DNA from: Liquorilactobacillus aquaticus DSM 21051
GTDB lineage: Bacteria > Bacillota > Bacilli > Lactobacillales > Lactobacillaceae
Direction of reading: 5' to 3'
Assembly: GCF_001436755.1 (NCBI RefSeq)
Contig: NZ_AYZD01000015.1
Span: 272,262 to 336,261, forward strand
DNA: 64,000 nt
The notes under the pieces: model-generated
Databases searched by the model: none
The model's input: only the letters and a program-made list of their open reading frames with translations
Told to the model about the DNA's origin: nothing
Part shown: piece after piece, positions 20,440 to 27,445 of the stretch
Layout of the letters: each line of letters starts with the position of its first letter
Numbering within the stretch: the stretch's first letter is position 1
Translations under genes and position numbers: made by a program

Positions 20440-20476
20440 AATTTGCACCTCTTCTGGTTATTTTTCCACTCGCTAT

Positions 20477-20505
20477 ATTATAATTGTTTATCTCATTGAT
20501 TTCAA
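20477..20505 (-). promoter_or_regulatory. Promoter of asnB
   Basis: On the minus strand TTGAAA (20500-20505) is followed after 17 bases by TATAAT (20477-20482), a near-consensus vegetative promoter 38 bases upstream of the asnB ATG. Confidence 0.8.
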
Positions 20506-20583
20506 TTTGTTTCCCATTTCATAAACCTTTTTTCATCTTTTCTCTTAAAGTTAAAGAAACCCTTACTGTCCCTTTAATACATT

Positions 20584-20613
20584 TGACATAATCAAGTCAA
20601 CAACTGTATAGTA
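20584..20613 (+). promoter_or_regulatory. Promoter of the DUF4044 gene
   Basis: TTGACA (20584-20589) and TATAGT (20608-20613) are separated by 18 bases, about 30 bases upstream of the TTG start at 20645. Confidence 0.75.
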
Positions 20614-20644
20614 AATTGTAAAATAATTGAAAGGTGAATATATT

Positions 20645-20764
20645 TTGGCTAAAAAAAAGAAAAGTCGCTTTCAAAAAATAACCATGTTGGTTGTTTGGGT
20701 CATGATTATCGCAACATTAGGGACCGTGGTTTTATCTGCTATCTTCTCAGTCATGGGTTATTAA
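20645..20764 (+). CDS. DUF4044 family small membrane protein
   Basis: 39-residue protein: a Lys-rich head (MAKKKKSRFQK) followed by one transmembrane helix (about residues 13-36, LVVWVMIIATLGTVVLSAIF). The start is TTG at 20645, with AAAGGTG eight bases upstream. It matches the DUF4044 family of small single-span lactobacillus proteins; no function is known. It is transcribed divergently from asnB and followed by a long hairpin. It is short, but the promoter, ribosome site and family resemblance support it. Confidence 0.78.
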   Translation: MAKKKKSRFQKITMLVVWVMIIATLGTVVLSAIFSVMGY

Positions 20765-20817
20765 CCAACCTTGCAGATAATATAATCAACTTATCTCCAT
20801 TAAAAACATTTTAAACT

Positions 20818-20875
20818 AACTAAGATTGGATGGGGTCAGGTAAAAATTTTTGCCTGACCCCATCCAATCTTAGTT
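20818..20875. terminator. Long near-perfect hairpin, probable bidirectional terminator
   Basis: Two 23-base arms (20818-20840 and 20853-20875) are exact reverse complements. The inner AAAAATTTTT lets the stem continue after one T/G mismatch. It follows the DUF4044 stop by 53 bases. The inner A-run and T-run resemble lactobacillus terminators, but there is no long U-tract after the stem, so a small mobile palindrome is an alternative. Confidence 0.55.
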
Positions 20876-21348
20876 TATAAATTGACCAATCTTTTCCACT
20901 TAGACATTAGTTACTTGCATAGTCAGGCACAAACCATATTAGTGCTTCATCGGCAATGATCGGGAAGACCAACTCCACCGATTTTATTTTCTGTCTTTTA
21001 ATTCTTTTGAAAATGACTTCAGCTTTTAAGTATAACCCGTGAGGCTTTACATTTATCGCAAATTTTCAGCTTGACATATCGTCTTAATATCTTCAAACAA
21101 TTAAACTCTATCCTTAGTAGACAACCTCTAACTTTTAAGTTGTTAGAAAATGTTCTTCGCAGCAGATCCCCTAATTGTAATTAAAGTACTGCTAATGCAA
21201 TTTCTATTCATTTTTTAAGACTTACAAACTTGGTTTTAGATGTCTAAAAAACGTATTTTATTTTTGTAACAGAATTTCAAACATCTTTTCTCTCAAAAAT
21301 ACTTTATTTTGTGGCATCAACGAGCATTTAACCCAGAAATGTTATTTT
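20876..21348. other. Intergenic stretch without a convincing gene
   Basis: About 470 AT-rich bases. I see no promoter-ribosome site-gene arrangement. A minus-strand frame open for about 55 codons and ending at 20907 encodes ...VFPIIADEALIWFVPDYASN, which looks protein-like but has no start and runs into a stop near 21073. It may be the decayed end of a lost gene. Confidence 0.4.
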
Positions 21349-21558
21349 TTAATTATCCATTCCAACATATCTTTTTATTTCTTCTAATCTTTTTTTAGTA
21401 TTGTTTGAATTAGCAACACGTCCATTTATTAGTTGGTTAACATATGGTTTGGAAAGCCCAAAATGTTTTGCAATATCTGTTTGTGAGCTTGGTTTAATCC
21501 CCATTCGCTTGTTACGCTTTAAACATATTAAAATAGCATCAGCAAATTCATATGACAT
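21349..21558 (-). CDS. Small helix-turn-helix protein (Cro/Xre-like)
   Basis: 69-residue DNA-binding protein. A helix-turn-helix is visible at about residues 27-48 (TDIAKHFGLSKPYVNQLINGR). It starts at ATG 21558 with AGAGGTG six bases upstream. It is transcribed divergently from the CI/ImmR-like gene at 21810 across a 251-base region containing palindromes, the layout of a phage or ICE immunity switch. Its role as Cro, excisionase activator or antitoxin cannot be told from sequence. Confidence 0.78.
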   Translation of the reverse strand: MSYEFADAILICLKRNKRMGIKPSSQTDIAKHFGLSKPYVNQLINGRVANSNNTKKRLEEIKRYVGMDN

Positions 21559-21614
21559 AATTTACACCTCTCATTGTGCAGTTATCTAGTTACCTAAAAT
21601 GTTAGTTAATTTGT

Positions 21615-21643
21615 TTGACGATACTCAAACGTTATTATAAAAT
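21615..21643 (+). promoter_or_regulatory. Promoter toward the ImmR-like repressor gene
   Basis: TTGACG (21615-21620) and TAAAAT (21638-21643) with 17-base spacing point toward the repressor at 21810, leaving a leader of about 160 bases that contains the palindromes described below. Confidence 0.55.
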
Positions 21644-21736
21644 CAACGATAAGCATTGATTCAAAGTGTGGAAAACAACTTACGAGAACCAATTCATTTT
21701 ACTTAAATTGAATTTTGTTTTCTTCATCAACATTAT

Positions 21737-21783
21737 ACTAACTTATATGTTAGTTTTCAATGCTTTTTCTAACTTTTTAGTTA
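21737..21783. promoter_or_regulatory. Operator-like palindromes in the divergent regulatory region
   Basis: An 18-base perfect palindrome with arms ACTAAC/GTTAGT spans 21737-21754. A second inverted repeat TAACT/AGTTA spans 21770-21783. A further half site GTTAGT is at 21601-21606, in the other half of the region. Repeated GTTAGT half sites between divergent HTH genes are what a CI/Cro pair would bind; this is inference. Confidence 0.55.
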
Positions 21784-21809
21784 TAAACATTATACTTAGG
21801 AGACTTGAG

Positions 21810-22127
21810 ATGACTGCTGTTGACCGTATTAAAAAATTAGCTAAAGATCATAATATGTCCGTTTATGAATTAGAAGCTGAACTAGGATTTGGCCGTAATA
21901 CTATTTATCAATGGAATAAAAGAACCCCTTCAGCTGAACGAATTAGAAAAGTTGCTGATTACTTTGGGGTATCGTTAGATTACATCATGGGGCGTTCACA
22001 AAATAATGATCCCCATCCTGAAATTGATTTGGCAGATACGAAAGATGTCATATTGACTTTTGAAGGCAAAACGATCCCTGAGGAAGATATAGAGTTAATT
22101 CAGAAACTTTTACGTAAAAATGATTAG
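21810..22127 (+). CDS. CI/ImmR-like helix-turn-helix repressor
   Basis: 105-residue Xre-family regulator. The HTH domain is at about residues 4-60, with helix 2-turn-helix 3 in MSVYELEAELGFGRNTIYQW and the tail VADYFGVSLDYIMGR typical of phage repressors. A short acidic C-terminal region follows. I chose the ATG at 21810 (MTAVDRIKKL), preceded by AGGAG. An upstream in-frame ATG at 21666 would translate hydrophobic leader sequence. It is followed after 43 bases by an ImmA-like protease that would be expected to cleave it. Confidence 0.85.
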   Translation: MTAVDRIKKLAKDHNMSVYELEAELGFGRNTIYQWNKRTPSAERIRKVADYFGVSLDYIMGRSQNNDPHPEIDLADTKDVILTFEGKTIPEEDIELIQKLLRKND

Positions 22128-22170
22128 GAACAACCATTAAAAATCTTCCCTTTGGTAGGAGAGGAACAGT

Positions 22171-22608
22171 ATGCAAAATTGGATTTTAGATTCCTTATTA
22201 CGTAAAGCAAAATTTCTTGGAATCCGCGTTGTTTGGTCAAGTGAGTTAAAACAAGATACTCCTCCCACAGCCTCTTTTAAATATAGGAGTGTTGTCATGA
22301 ATGAAAACTGGCACAATCCTGATGAAATTACTTTTCAATTAGCACATGAAATCGCGCATATTCTTACTGGGGATCGTTATGATTCAGCGTTATATGAACA
22401 AACTTTCAACCACCACGCTTTGATTGAACATAAAGCAGATCTTGGTGCCATAGAGCTTCTCCTTCCGTATTACTGCGAAAATGTCAACTCAGCTATTGCA
22501 AACTCTCCTGACTTTGTCAGATTACTTCATATTCCTTCACACCTAACAGAAGATGTAACAAAGTTAATGTCTCTATATTATGAGAAGAAACAAACTACAC
22601 ACACTTAA
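22171..22608 (+). CDS. ImmA/IrrE-like metalloprotease
   Basis: 145-residue zinc peptidase of the M78 family. The zinc site His59-Glu60-x-x-His63 (LAHEIAHIL) and the downstream family block EHKADLGAIELLLP (about residues 86-99) are intact. In ICEBs1 and related elements ImmA cleaves the repressor ImmR on DNA damage or cell signalling, releasing the element. Here it follows a CI/ImmR-like gene, so the pair forms a complete switch. No integrase, replication or structural genes accompany it, so it may be a prophage or ICE remnant or a domesticated regulator. Confidence 0.85.
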   Translation: MQNWILDSLLRKAKFLGIRVVWSSELKQDTPPTASFKYRSVVMNENWHNPDEITFQLAHEIAHILTGDRYDSALYEQTFNHHALIEHKADLGAIELLLPYYCENVNSAIANSPDFVRLLHIPSHLTEDVTKLMSLYYEKKQTTHT

Positions 22609-22928
22609 TTACTACCTTCAATTTATTCAAAAGATATAAAAGCTACTCCCCTCAATATTTTGCTTCCCATCATTTAGAACTTAAATGGTATTATATTATA
22701 AATTTCCTTTGAGTTTAGGACAGTTAGGATTTTTATAAATTAGATCTTCATCTAATTTATTCACTATGAACTGCGATACTAATCTTATAACTTAAACTTT
22801 TATACAATCATCAAAAATAACTTAATTTCAAACTTTTAAAAAACGTATATTTCTTTTTTTATATATTTTAATATAATTTAAATCTATTATTATTTATTAT
22901 TTTAAGTTAAATGAAATTACTATACTGT
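22609..22928. other. AT-rich intergenic stretch without a gene
   Basis: About 320 very AT-rich bases. A short hairpin (AAATTAGAT-CTTC-ATCTAATTT) lies near 22738-22759. A TATACT at 22921-22926 just beyond could be the -10 element of the gene at 22994, but no convincing -35 accompanies it. I see no coding sequence. Confidence 0.5.
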
Positions 22929-22981
22929 CGATTATTAGAGTAATATTGTTTTTGGGAAAAACAACTATTAATTAATAATCG
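22929..22981 (+). promoter_or_regulatory. Large inverted repeat abutting the ribosome binding site of 22994
   Basis: Arms CGATTATTA (22929-22937) and TAATAATCG (22973-22981) pair exactly. Inside, TAATA pairs with TATTA, and TTGTTTTT pairs with AAAAACAA around a GGG loop, giving about 22 pairs in all. The last base overlaps the first G of GGAGG. It could be a DNA operator or an RNA hairpin controlling translation; there is no U-run, so it is not a usual terminator. Confidence 0.55.
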
Positions 22982-22993
22982 GAGGTAATTTTC

Positions 22994-23302
22994 ATGCACA
23001 TCAAAGTAAAATTTTTTACGTTAAAAGGGATAAGAATATATAAATATCAAGGTGAAAATGTCAGACTATTGTTGGAATATAAACCTGATGGTACATTCAA
23101 ACAAATTGTTCTACTAACAAAACAGTGTACGATCAATGATTATCCTTTTGACCTCTCACTCAAAGGTGGATTGTTAAAAATCACTGCGTCTAATTATGAA
23201 TCAAAGACTTACTTAAATACGAATGAAGAGGAGTTTCAAAACGCTCTCACCAACATCAACCGTGATATCATTGGAAAACTGACTGACAATATTCTATTCT
23301 AA
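22994..23302 (+). CDS. Hypothetical protein, 102 residues
   Basis: I do not recognise this protein. It has a basic N-terminal half with alternating hydrophobic and charged residues suggesting beta strands (IKVKFFTLKGIRIYKY, VRLLLEYKPDG) and a more helical C-terminal third. There is no signal peptide, membrane span or cysteine-rich motif. The ATG at 22994 has a strong GGAGGT eight bases upstream, directly after a long inverted repeat. It follows the ImmR/ImmA-like pair on the same strand, separated by 385 bases, so it may or may not belong to that module. Confidence 0.7.
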   Translation: MHIKVKFFTLKGIRIYKYQGENVRLLLEYKPDGTFKQIVLLTKQCTINDYPFDLSLKGGLLKITASNYESKTYLNTNEEEFQNALTNINRDIIGKLTDNILF

Positions 23303-23324
23303 AAATTTAATTTTTCCCTAAACA

Positions 23325-23359
23325 ATAAAAAACCCACCTTCTTATAAAGAAGATGGGTT
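23325..23359 (-). terminator. Terminator downstream of tRNA-Asn
   Basis: On the minus strand AACCCA-x-CTTCTT and AAGAAG-x-TGGGTT pair (12 pairs, one mismatch) and are followed by TTTTTT. The U-run is on the minus side, so it fits the end of the tRNA transcript. It may also stop plus-strand transcription from 22994 weakly. Confidence 0.75.
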
Positions 23360-23431
23360 CTTAAAAACTCATTTACATAAAAAACAATCTAATCCCCAAA
23401 ACACTGTTGGAGAACTATCACCAATTAATCA

Positions 23432-23503
23432 CTGCTCAGGTAGGATTCGAACCTACGACCTCTTGATTAACAGTCAATTATTCTACCACTGAACTACTGA
23501 GCA
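23432..23503 (-). tRNA. tRNA-Asn (GUU)
   Basis: 72-base cloverleaf on the minus strand. The acceptor stem TGCTCAG pairs with CTGAGCA, the D-arm is GTTC...GAAT, anticodon GTT lies at 23469-23471, and the T-arm is GTAGG-TTCGAAT-CCTAC. The top anticodon-stem pair (27-43) is A-G, a mismatch, and the D stem has a G-T pair, so it is slightly degenerate. CCA is not encoded. It stands alone among accessory genes; such tRNAs often serve as integration sites. Confidence 0.88.
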
Positions 23504-23597
23504 ATTAACAACATTATAATTTATATCATAATATTTGTTTCATGTAAATAGAAAAACAATTATTTGCTCAAAAATATTCTTCTGCAAAAAAATTTAA

Positions 23598-23900
23598 TTA
23601 TTGAATAATATTATCTTTTATATTATCAAAAAGAACCTTATCAATTTTAAAAGCATTTCTAACATCGATTTTACTCAATGAAAACTTACTTGGTTCCTTG
23701 AGAAGGCTACTACCATCCATATTTTTTATACTGTCTATTTCCAAGTGATTTTCATTAGAAATAATAATCAATGATCCTTCTCCACTATAATATGAACCAT
23801 TAGGTGACTCATCTATCAACTCATTATCAGTGCCTCTGTACACACCTTGCACTTCTTTACCATCAACTAAAAGTGTAATTGGTTTTATGACCTTAGCCAT
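23598..23900 (-). CDS. Hypothetical protein, 100 residues
   Basis: I do not recognise this protein. It is cytoplasmic-looking with a beta-rich N-terminal half (ITLLVDGKEVQGVYRG, SLIIISNENHLEI) and a short charged C-terminal part. There is no membrane span. The ATG at 23900 has AGGGGGA eight bases upstream, so the gene call is reasonable. It lies between tRNA-Asn and a decayed insertion sequence in an AT-rich accessory stretch. A hairpin sits in its leader at 23956-23986. Confidence 0.68.
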   Translation of the reverse strand: MAKVIKPITLLVDGKEVQGVYRGTDNELIDESPNGSYYSGEGSLIIISNENHLEIDSIKNMDGSSLLKEPSKFSLSKIDVRNAFKIDKVLFDNIKDNIIQ

Positions 23901-23955
23901 TTCTGTATCCCCCTAAATAGTTTATCTAATCAAACACATACCTTAATAATGGACA

Positions 23956-23986
23956 AGGGCACTATACAGCATGTGTACAGTGCCCT
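23956..23986 (-). promoter_or_regulatory. Hairpin in the leader of the 100-residue gene
   Basis: On the minus strand AGGGCACT-G-TACA pairs with TGTA-T-AGTGCCCT (13 pairs including one G-U), 55 bases upstream of the ATG. The G-U pair exists only in minus-strand RNA, favouring function in that transcript. There is no U-run after it. Confidence 0.4.
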
Positions 23987-24278
23987 CTAATCAAGTTAGT
24001 TACATCAAATTTCTTTAAAACTTTATTACAAGAACCGAATCCAAACTCTAGCTTCCACCGATTCCGCCCCAACCTCTACGGAATCATTACAGTTCCCAGA
24101 CTGCGCCTCTATCATGAAAGATCCTTACAAATTAAAACCCGATCTATAAATTAAATAACGCTCAATGTGAATTAAGTATACCACAGATTAACCAATATTC
24201 CTAATATTATTCTTTAGGACAAACCATCTGTGCTTCTTAATATTTCAAAATTAACAGGTGATATACTTTAGAAAAAAA
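23987..24278. other. Intergenic stretch beside the insertion sequence
   Basis: No gene is supported. A short inverted repeat GATTCCG...CGGAATC lies at about 24059-24085. The last eight bases (24271-24278, GAAAAAAA) flank the left end of the insertion sequence remnant. Confidence 0.4.
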
Positions 24279-24304
24279 GGTTCTACAATAATTGTTGTTG
24301 GTAA
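24279..24304 (+). repeat. Left terminal inverted repeat of the ISL3 remnant
   Basis: Begins GGTTCTACAATAATTG and ends TTGTTGGTAA. It matches the reverse complement of the right end at 19 of 26 positions. Confidence 0.75.
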
Positions 24305-24431
24305 TAGATTTCATCTATTATTAATGACAGTTTTTTTGTATATTATTATTAAACACAAAAAAGCGGACATTCCTGTCCATTCATTAAAACCAACCACGAC
24401 GAAGATTCTAGAGAAAGAAGGAAATGTCCTT

Positions 24432-25591
24432 ATGTGTAATGATACTACCAAATTGTTGCTAGGTATAGAAGATAAGCATATAAAAATTATGGATGGCGTA
24501 AAACAACCGTTCGCTTCGCAAAAATACTAGGAAACAATGTCATCTTACACTTGAACCGAAGAAACTTTCATTGTAAACAGTGCCAGACAACCTTCTTAGC
24601 TCAAACTGATTTAGTTCCGAAACACTGTACGATTTCCAATCCAACACGAAAAGAATGCTTAGAGAAACTTGAAGAACCGGTATCTTTGAAGCACATTGCT
24701 AATGAGCTATCACCATCTGACTCCTTCGTTGGTCGGGAACTGATGCATGCGGTCCGGGACTTTCGGTCGAATTGGCACTATTTACCTGAAGTCATCCTGA
24801 TGGATGAGATTAAAAGCACTAAGTCAGCCACAGGTGCCATGAGTTTTGAGTCCATGGATGCGCAAACGCATGAATTAATTGACCTATTGCCGTTTCGAAC
24901 CATTCATCAACTAGAGAAGCACTTTTTTCACTTTGATCAAGCTGCCAGAGAAAGAGTCAAGGTTATCGTTACGGACATGAATTATACCTATCTCAAACTT
25001 GCTAAAACAGTCTTTCCAAACGCAATCGTGGTCATGGATAAATTCCACATCATCAACGCCCTTAATCGCGCGTTTAACAAGACTAGAGTCAGACTGATGA
25101 AACAGTTTGCCCCTTCTTCCCGTGAATTTCGCGCGCTTAAAAGCTACTGGAAACTATTGTTAGTACCTTCTGAACAGCTGGACTTTGAACATTTTCATAA
25201 ATGGACCAATTTTCCTTACTGGATCACTGCTACAGACGTCGTTCATAGTCTGTTATCCCTTGATTCCGAACTTAAACAAACTTATGAAGTCCTAAATCAC
25301 TTGCGAACAGCTATTCAACACAAAGACTGGAATAACTACAATGCCGCCTTCCGGAAAGCCGAAGGCTTTTCTGAGGAAATGAGCAGTATCATTGAAATGC
25401 TTCAAACCCATCATGAGGAAATCTATAATACCTTTATTACTCAGTATTCAAACGGTCCTTTAGAAGGATCTAATAATAAAATCAAAGCAATCAAATGAGC
25501 CAGCTTTGGGTATCGCAACTTCTTTAGATTTAGAATTCGGGTACTATATGCTTTTAAAATTAATACAAAAAGAGCCCTAATCACAAAGTGA
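24432..25591 (+). pseudogene. ISL3-family transposase, inactivated
   Basis: Transposase fragments in two frames. The start at 24432 gives MCNDTTKLLLGIEDKHIKI. The frame then shifts near 24500 into KTTVRFAKILGNNVILHLNRR, with roughly 40 residues carrying the first zinc-binding cysteines apparently missing. The remaining body keeps CKQCQTTF, the DDE-domain landmarks (VILMDEIKS, VIVTDMNYTY) and PLEGSNNKIKAIK. An in-frame TGA at 25496-25498 replaces what is normally a coding position; the expected end ASFGYRNFFRFRIR follows to 25591. So there are at least two inactivating lesions. Confidence 0.88.
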
Positions 25592-25612
25592 TTAGAACCC
25601 TAATATATGGGT

Positions 25613-25638
25613 TCACCAACAACAGTTGATGAAGAGTC
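25613..25638 (-). repeat. Right terminal inverted repeat of the ISL3 remnant
   Basis: On the minus strand it begins GACTCTTCATCAACTG and ends TTGTTGGTGA, matching the left end with seven differences. Confidence 0.78.
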
Positions 25639-25639
25639 G

Positions 25640-25665
25640 AAAAAGCCCTGCTTCCGCAAGGTTTT
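25640..25665 (-). terminator. Terminator of rplS
   Basis: On the minus strand CCTTGC-GGAA-GCAGGG (six pairs, one G-U) is followed by CTTTTT. It lies just after the rplS stop. The insertion sequence begins immediately after the U-run. Confidence 0.65.
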
Positions 25666-25675
25666 CCAGCAATTT

Positions 25676-26026
25676 TTATTTACGACGTTTCTCAGGAATA
25701 CGAGCAGCTTTACCATGTAATGCACGCAGGTAATAAAGCTTAGCGCGACGAACACGTCCCTGATGAACAACTTCAATCTTTTCAACACGTGGTGTGTGAA
25801 CTGGGAATGTACGTTCAACCCCAACACCATTACTAATTTTGCGAACTGTATATGTTTCACTAACACCTTGTCCACGACGCTTTATAACGACACCTTCAAA
25901 AAGCTGGATACGTTCACGTGTACCTTCAACAATACGTGCATATACACGCACGGTATCTCCTGGACGGAAATCAGGAATATCATTACGTAATTGAGATTCT
26001 GTAATCTTTTGGATCAATGGATTCAT
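25676..26026 (-). CDS. rplS: 50S ribosomal protein L19
   Basis: 116-residue large-subunit protein at the 30S-50S interface. Family blocks [38 protein letters not shown] and [10 protein letters not shown] are all present. I chose the ATG at 26026 ([10 protein letters not shown]), with AAGGAAG seven bases upstream. A longer frame would translate that site. It has its own promoter, although it follows trmD on the same strand. Confidence 0.97.
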   Translation of the reverse strand: MNPLIQKITESQLRNDIPDFRPGDTVRVYARIVEGTRERIQLFEGVVIKRRGQGVSETYTVRKISNGVGVERTFPVHTPRVEKIEVVHQGRVRRAKLYYLRALHGKAARIPEKRRK

Positions 26027-26100
26027 TTTTTTTCTTCCTTTCACCGACATTCATATCCAATTGCAGCGGAATATCGTTACTGTGGCATAAGCCGAGTTTT

Positions 26101-26129
26101 ATTTTACCATAGACCTTATTTTAGTTCAA
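26101..26129 (-). promoter_or_regulatory. Promoter of rplS
   Basis: On the minus strand TTGAAC (26124-26129) and TAAAAT (26101-26106) are 17 bases apart, about 75 bases before the rplS ATG. The leader (about 26027-26095) could hold an L19 autoregulatory structure, which I did not fold. Confidence 0.65.
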
Positions 26130-26863
26130 GACCTGCCATATTTTTTCAAGTCTCTCAACCATTTTTTTTGCATATCATTTAGTTCAATCTTATTCAAAAG
26201 GTCTGGACGCCTTTCAAAAGTTCTCTTCAAAGATTCTCTTTGACGCCAATCATCAATCTTTTGATGATTGCCACTCAACAGCACATCAGGTACCTTTAAC
26301 CCCCGGTATTCTGAGGGACGTGTGTATTGGGGGTATTCTAATAAGCCGTCCGAGAACGAGTCACCAGGCGCTGACTCGTTGTTTCCCAGTGCCCCTGGCA
26401 ACAATCTGACTGTGGCGTCAATAATGACCATAGCGGCCAATTCTCCACCTGTCAAGATATAGTCACCCAGAGAAATTTCATTCGTCACTCGCGATCTAAT
26501 ACGCTCATCATATCCTTCATAGTGCCCACAAATAAACGTAAGATGATCTTTCATCGAAAGTTCTGTAGCTAACGTCTGATCAAATTTGCGCCCCGCTGGA
26601 TCAAGTAAAATAACATCCCCAAGGTCCTTGTTTTTTTCTTCAACTGCATCTAAAGCATCAAATAAGGGCTGAACTTGCAAAAGCATTCCTGCCCCGCCGC
26701 CATATGGATAATCGTCGACATGGTGCTGCCGATTTTGAGTATAATCGCGATAGTTGGTTATATCTACATCCACTATATTTTTTTCAATTGCTTTACCAAC
26801 AATTGATTCATTAAGCGGACCTGTAAACATTTCTGGAAACAAACTTAAAATATCAATTTTCAT
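26126..26863 (-). CDS. trmD: tRNA (guanine(37)-N1)-methyltransferase
   Basis: 245-residue SPOUT-class enzyme methylating G37 of tRNAs to prevent frameshifting. The knotted SAM site is visible in [15 protein letters not shown] and [15 protein letters not shown]. The C-terminal tRNA-binding part has [13 protein letters not shown]. The ATG at 26863 overlaps the rimM stop (TGATG), indicating coupling. The usual rpsP-khpA-rimM-trmD-rplS order is kept. Confidence 0.97.
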   Translation of the reverse strand: MKIDILSLFPEMFTGPLNESIVGKAIEKNIVDVDITNYRDYTQNRQHHVDDYPYGGGAGMLLQVQPLFDALDAVEEKNKDLGDVILLDPAGRKFDQTLATELSMKDHLTFICGHYEGYDERIRSRVTNEISLGDYILTGGELAAMVIIDATVRLLPGALGNNESAPGDSFSDGLLEYPQYTRPSEYRGLKVPDVLLSGNHQKIDDWRQRESLKRTFERRPDLLNKIELNDMQKKWLRDLKKYGRS

Positions 26864-27378
26864 CAATCATCCAACCCATCTAAAAGCTCAACGCGCACTA
26901 TACCAGCTTCAATGTCCACTTGCTTGATAACATCCTTAATAGCTGGTAAAAGAAGATCCTTTCTGTCAGTTCTCTCTACCACCCAAACATCATTTGCACC
27001 TAAGCTAAGAATTTCTTTTATTGTTCCAAGAGATTGATCATTTTCATCAACAACATGTAATCCAACAATTTGATGATGATAATAGCTTCCATCTGAGAGA
27101 GCTTCTTGATCTTGTCCAGATATCATCAACTTCTTATTTTTATACTTCTCCATTAAGTTAATGTCTTCCATTCCCTCAAACACTAAAAGCTGGAATTGTT
27201 TGAAATTTCGGGCACTTTTTATTTTTAAGCTAACTATTTTTTCACCCTCATTTTGAAGAATATAGAGCTTTTTGCCCTTTTTAAAACGCTCAGTTGCAAA
27301 ATCAGTTGTAACAGCGACCTTTACCTCGCCCTTGATACCATGGGTATTCACAATTCGCCCAACTTCATAGTACTCCAT
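26863..27378 (-). CDS. rimM: Ribosome maturation factor RimM
   Basis: 171-residue 30S assembly factor that binds S19 and helps 16S processing. The N-terminal RimM barrel begins [19 protein letters not shown] and the C-terminal PRC-barrel has [16 protein letters not shown]...[16 protein letters not shown]. Full length. It is preceded by an in-operon hairpin at 27401-27444 that may reduce read-through from khpA. Confidence 0.95.
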   Translation of the reverse strand: MEYYEVGRIVNTHGIKGEVKVAVTTDFATERFKKGKKLYILQNEGEKIVSLKIKSARNFKQFQLLVFEGMEDINLMEKYKNKKLMISGQDQEALSDGSYYHHQIVGLHVVDENDQSLGTIKEILSLGANDVWVVERTDRKDLLLPAIKDVIKQVDIEAGIVRVELLDGLDD

Positions 27379-27400
27379 TTTTTCTCCTTTCTACTAAAAA

Positions 27401-27444
27401 GAAAACCTCTAAACAAAACATTGCTGCTTCATCAGGAGGTTTTC
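27401..27444 (-). terminator. Intra-operon hairpin between khpA and rimM
   Basis: On the minus strand GAAAACCTC pairs exactly with GAGGTTTTC across a 26-base loop and is followed by TTTTT. It is a possible attenuator or partial terminator; the gap to rimM is only 22 bases after it. Confidence 0.5.
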
Positions 27445-27445
27445 A

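Larger units (their letters stand above)
24279..25638 (+). mobile_element. Decayed ISL3-family insertion sequence
   Basis: 1,360-base element with imperfect 26-base terminal inverted repeats at 24279-24304 and 25613-25638. They agree at 19 of 26 positions and share TTGTTGTTGGT. The transposase inside is of the ISL3 type but broken. The flanks GAAAAAAA (24271-24278) and GAAAAAGC (25639-25646) agree at six of eight bases, compatible with an old 8-base target duplication. The right end sits in the U-run of the rplS terminator. Confidence 0.82.

Noticed and set aside
24258-24530. 90-codon frame as a separate small gene
   Set aside because: Its second half is the N-terminus of the ISL3 transposase (LLLGIEDKHIKI); the first half is terminal repeat and leader.
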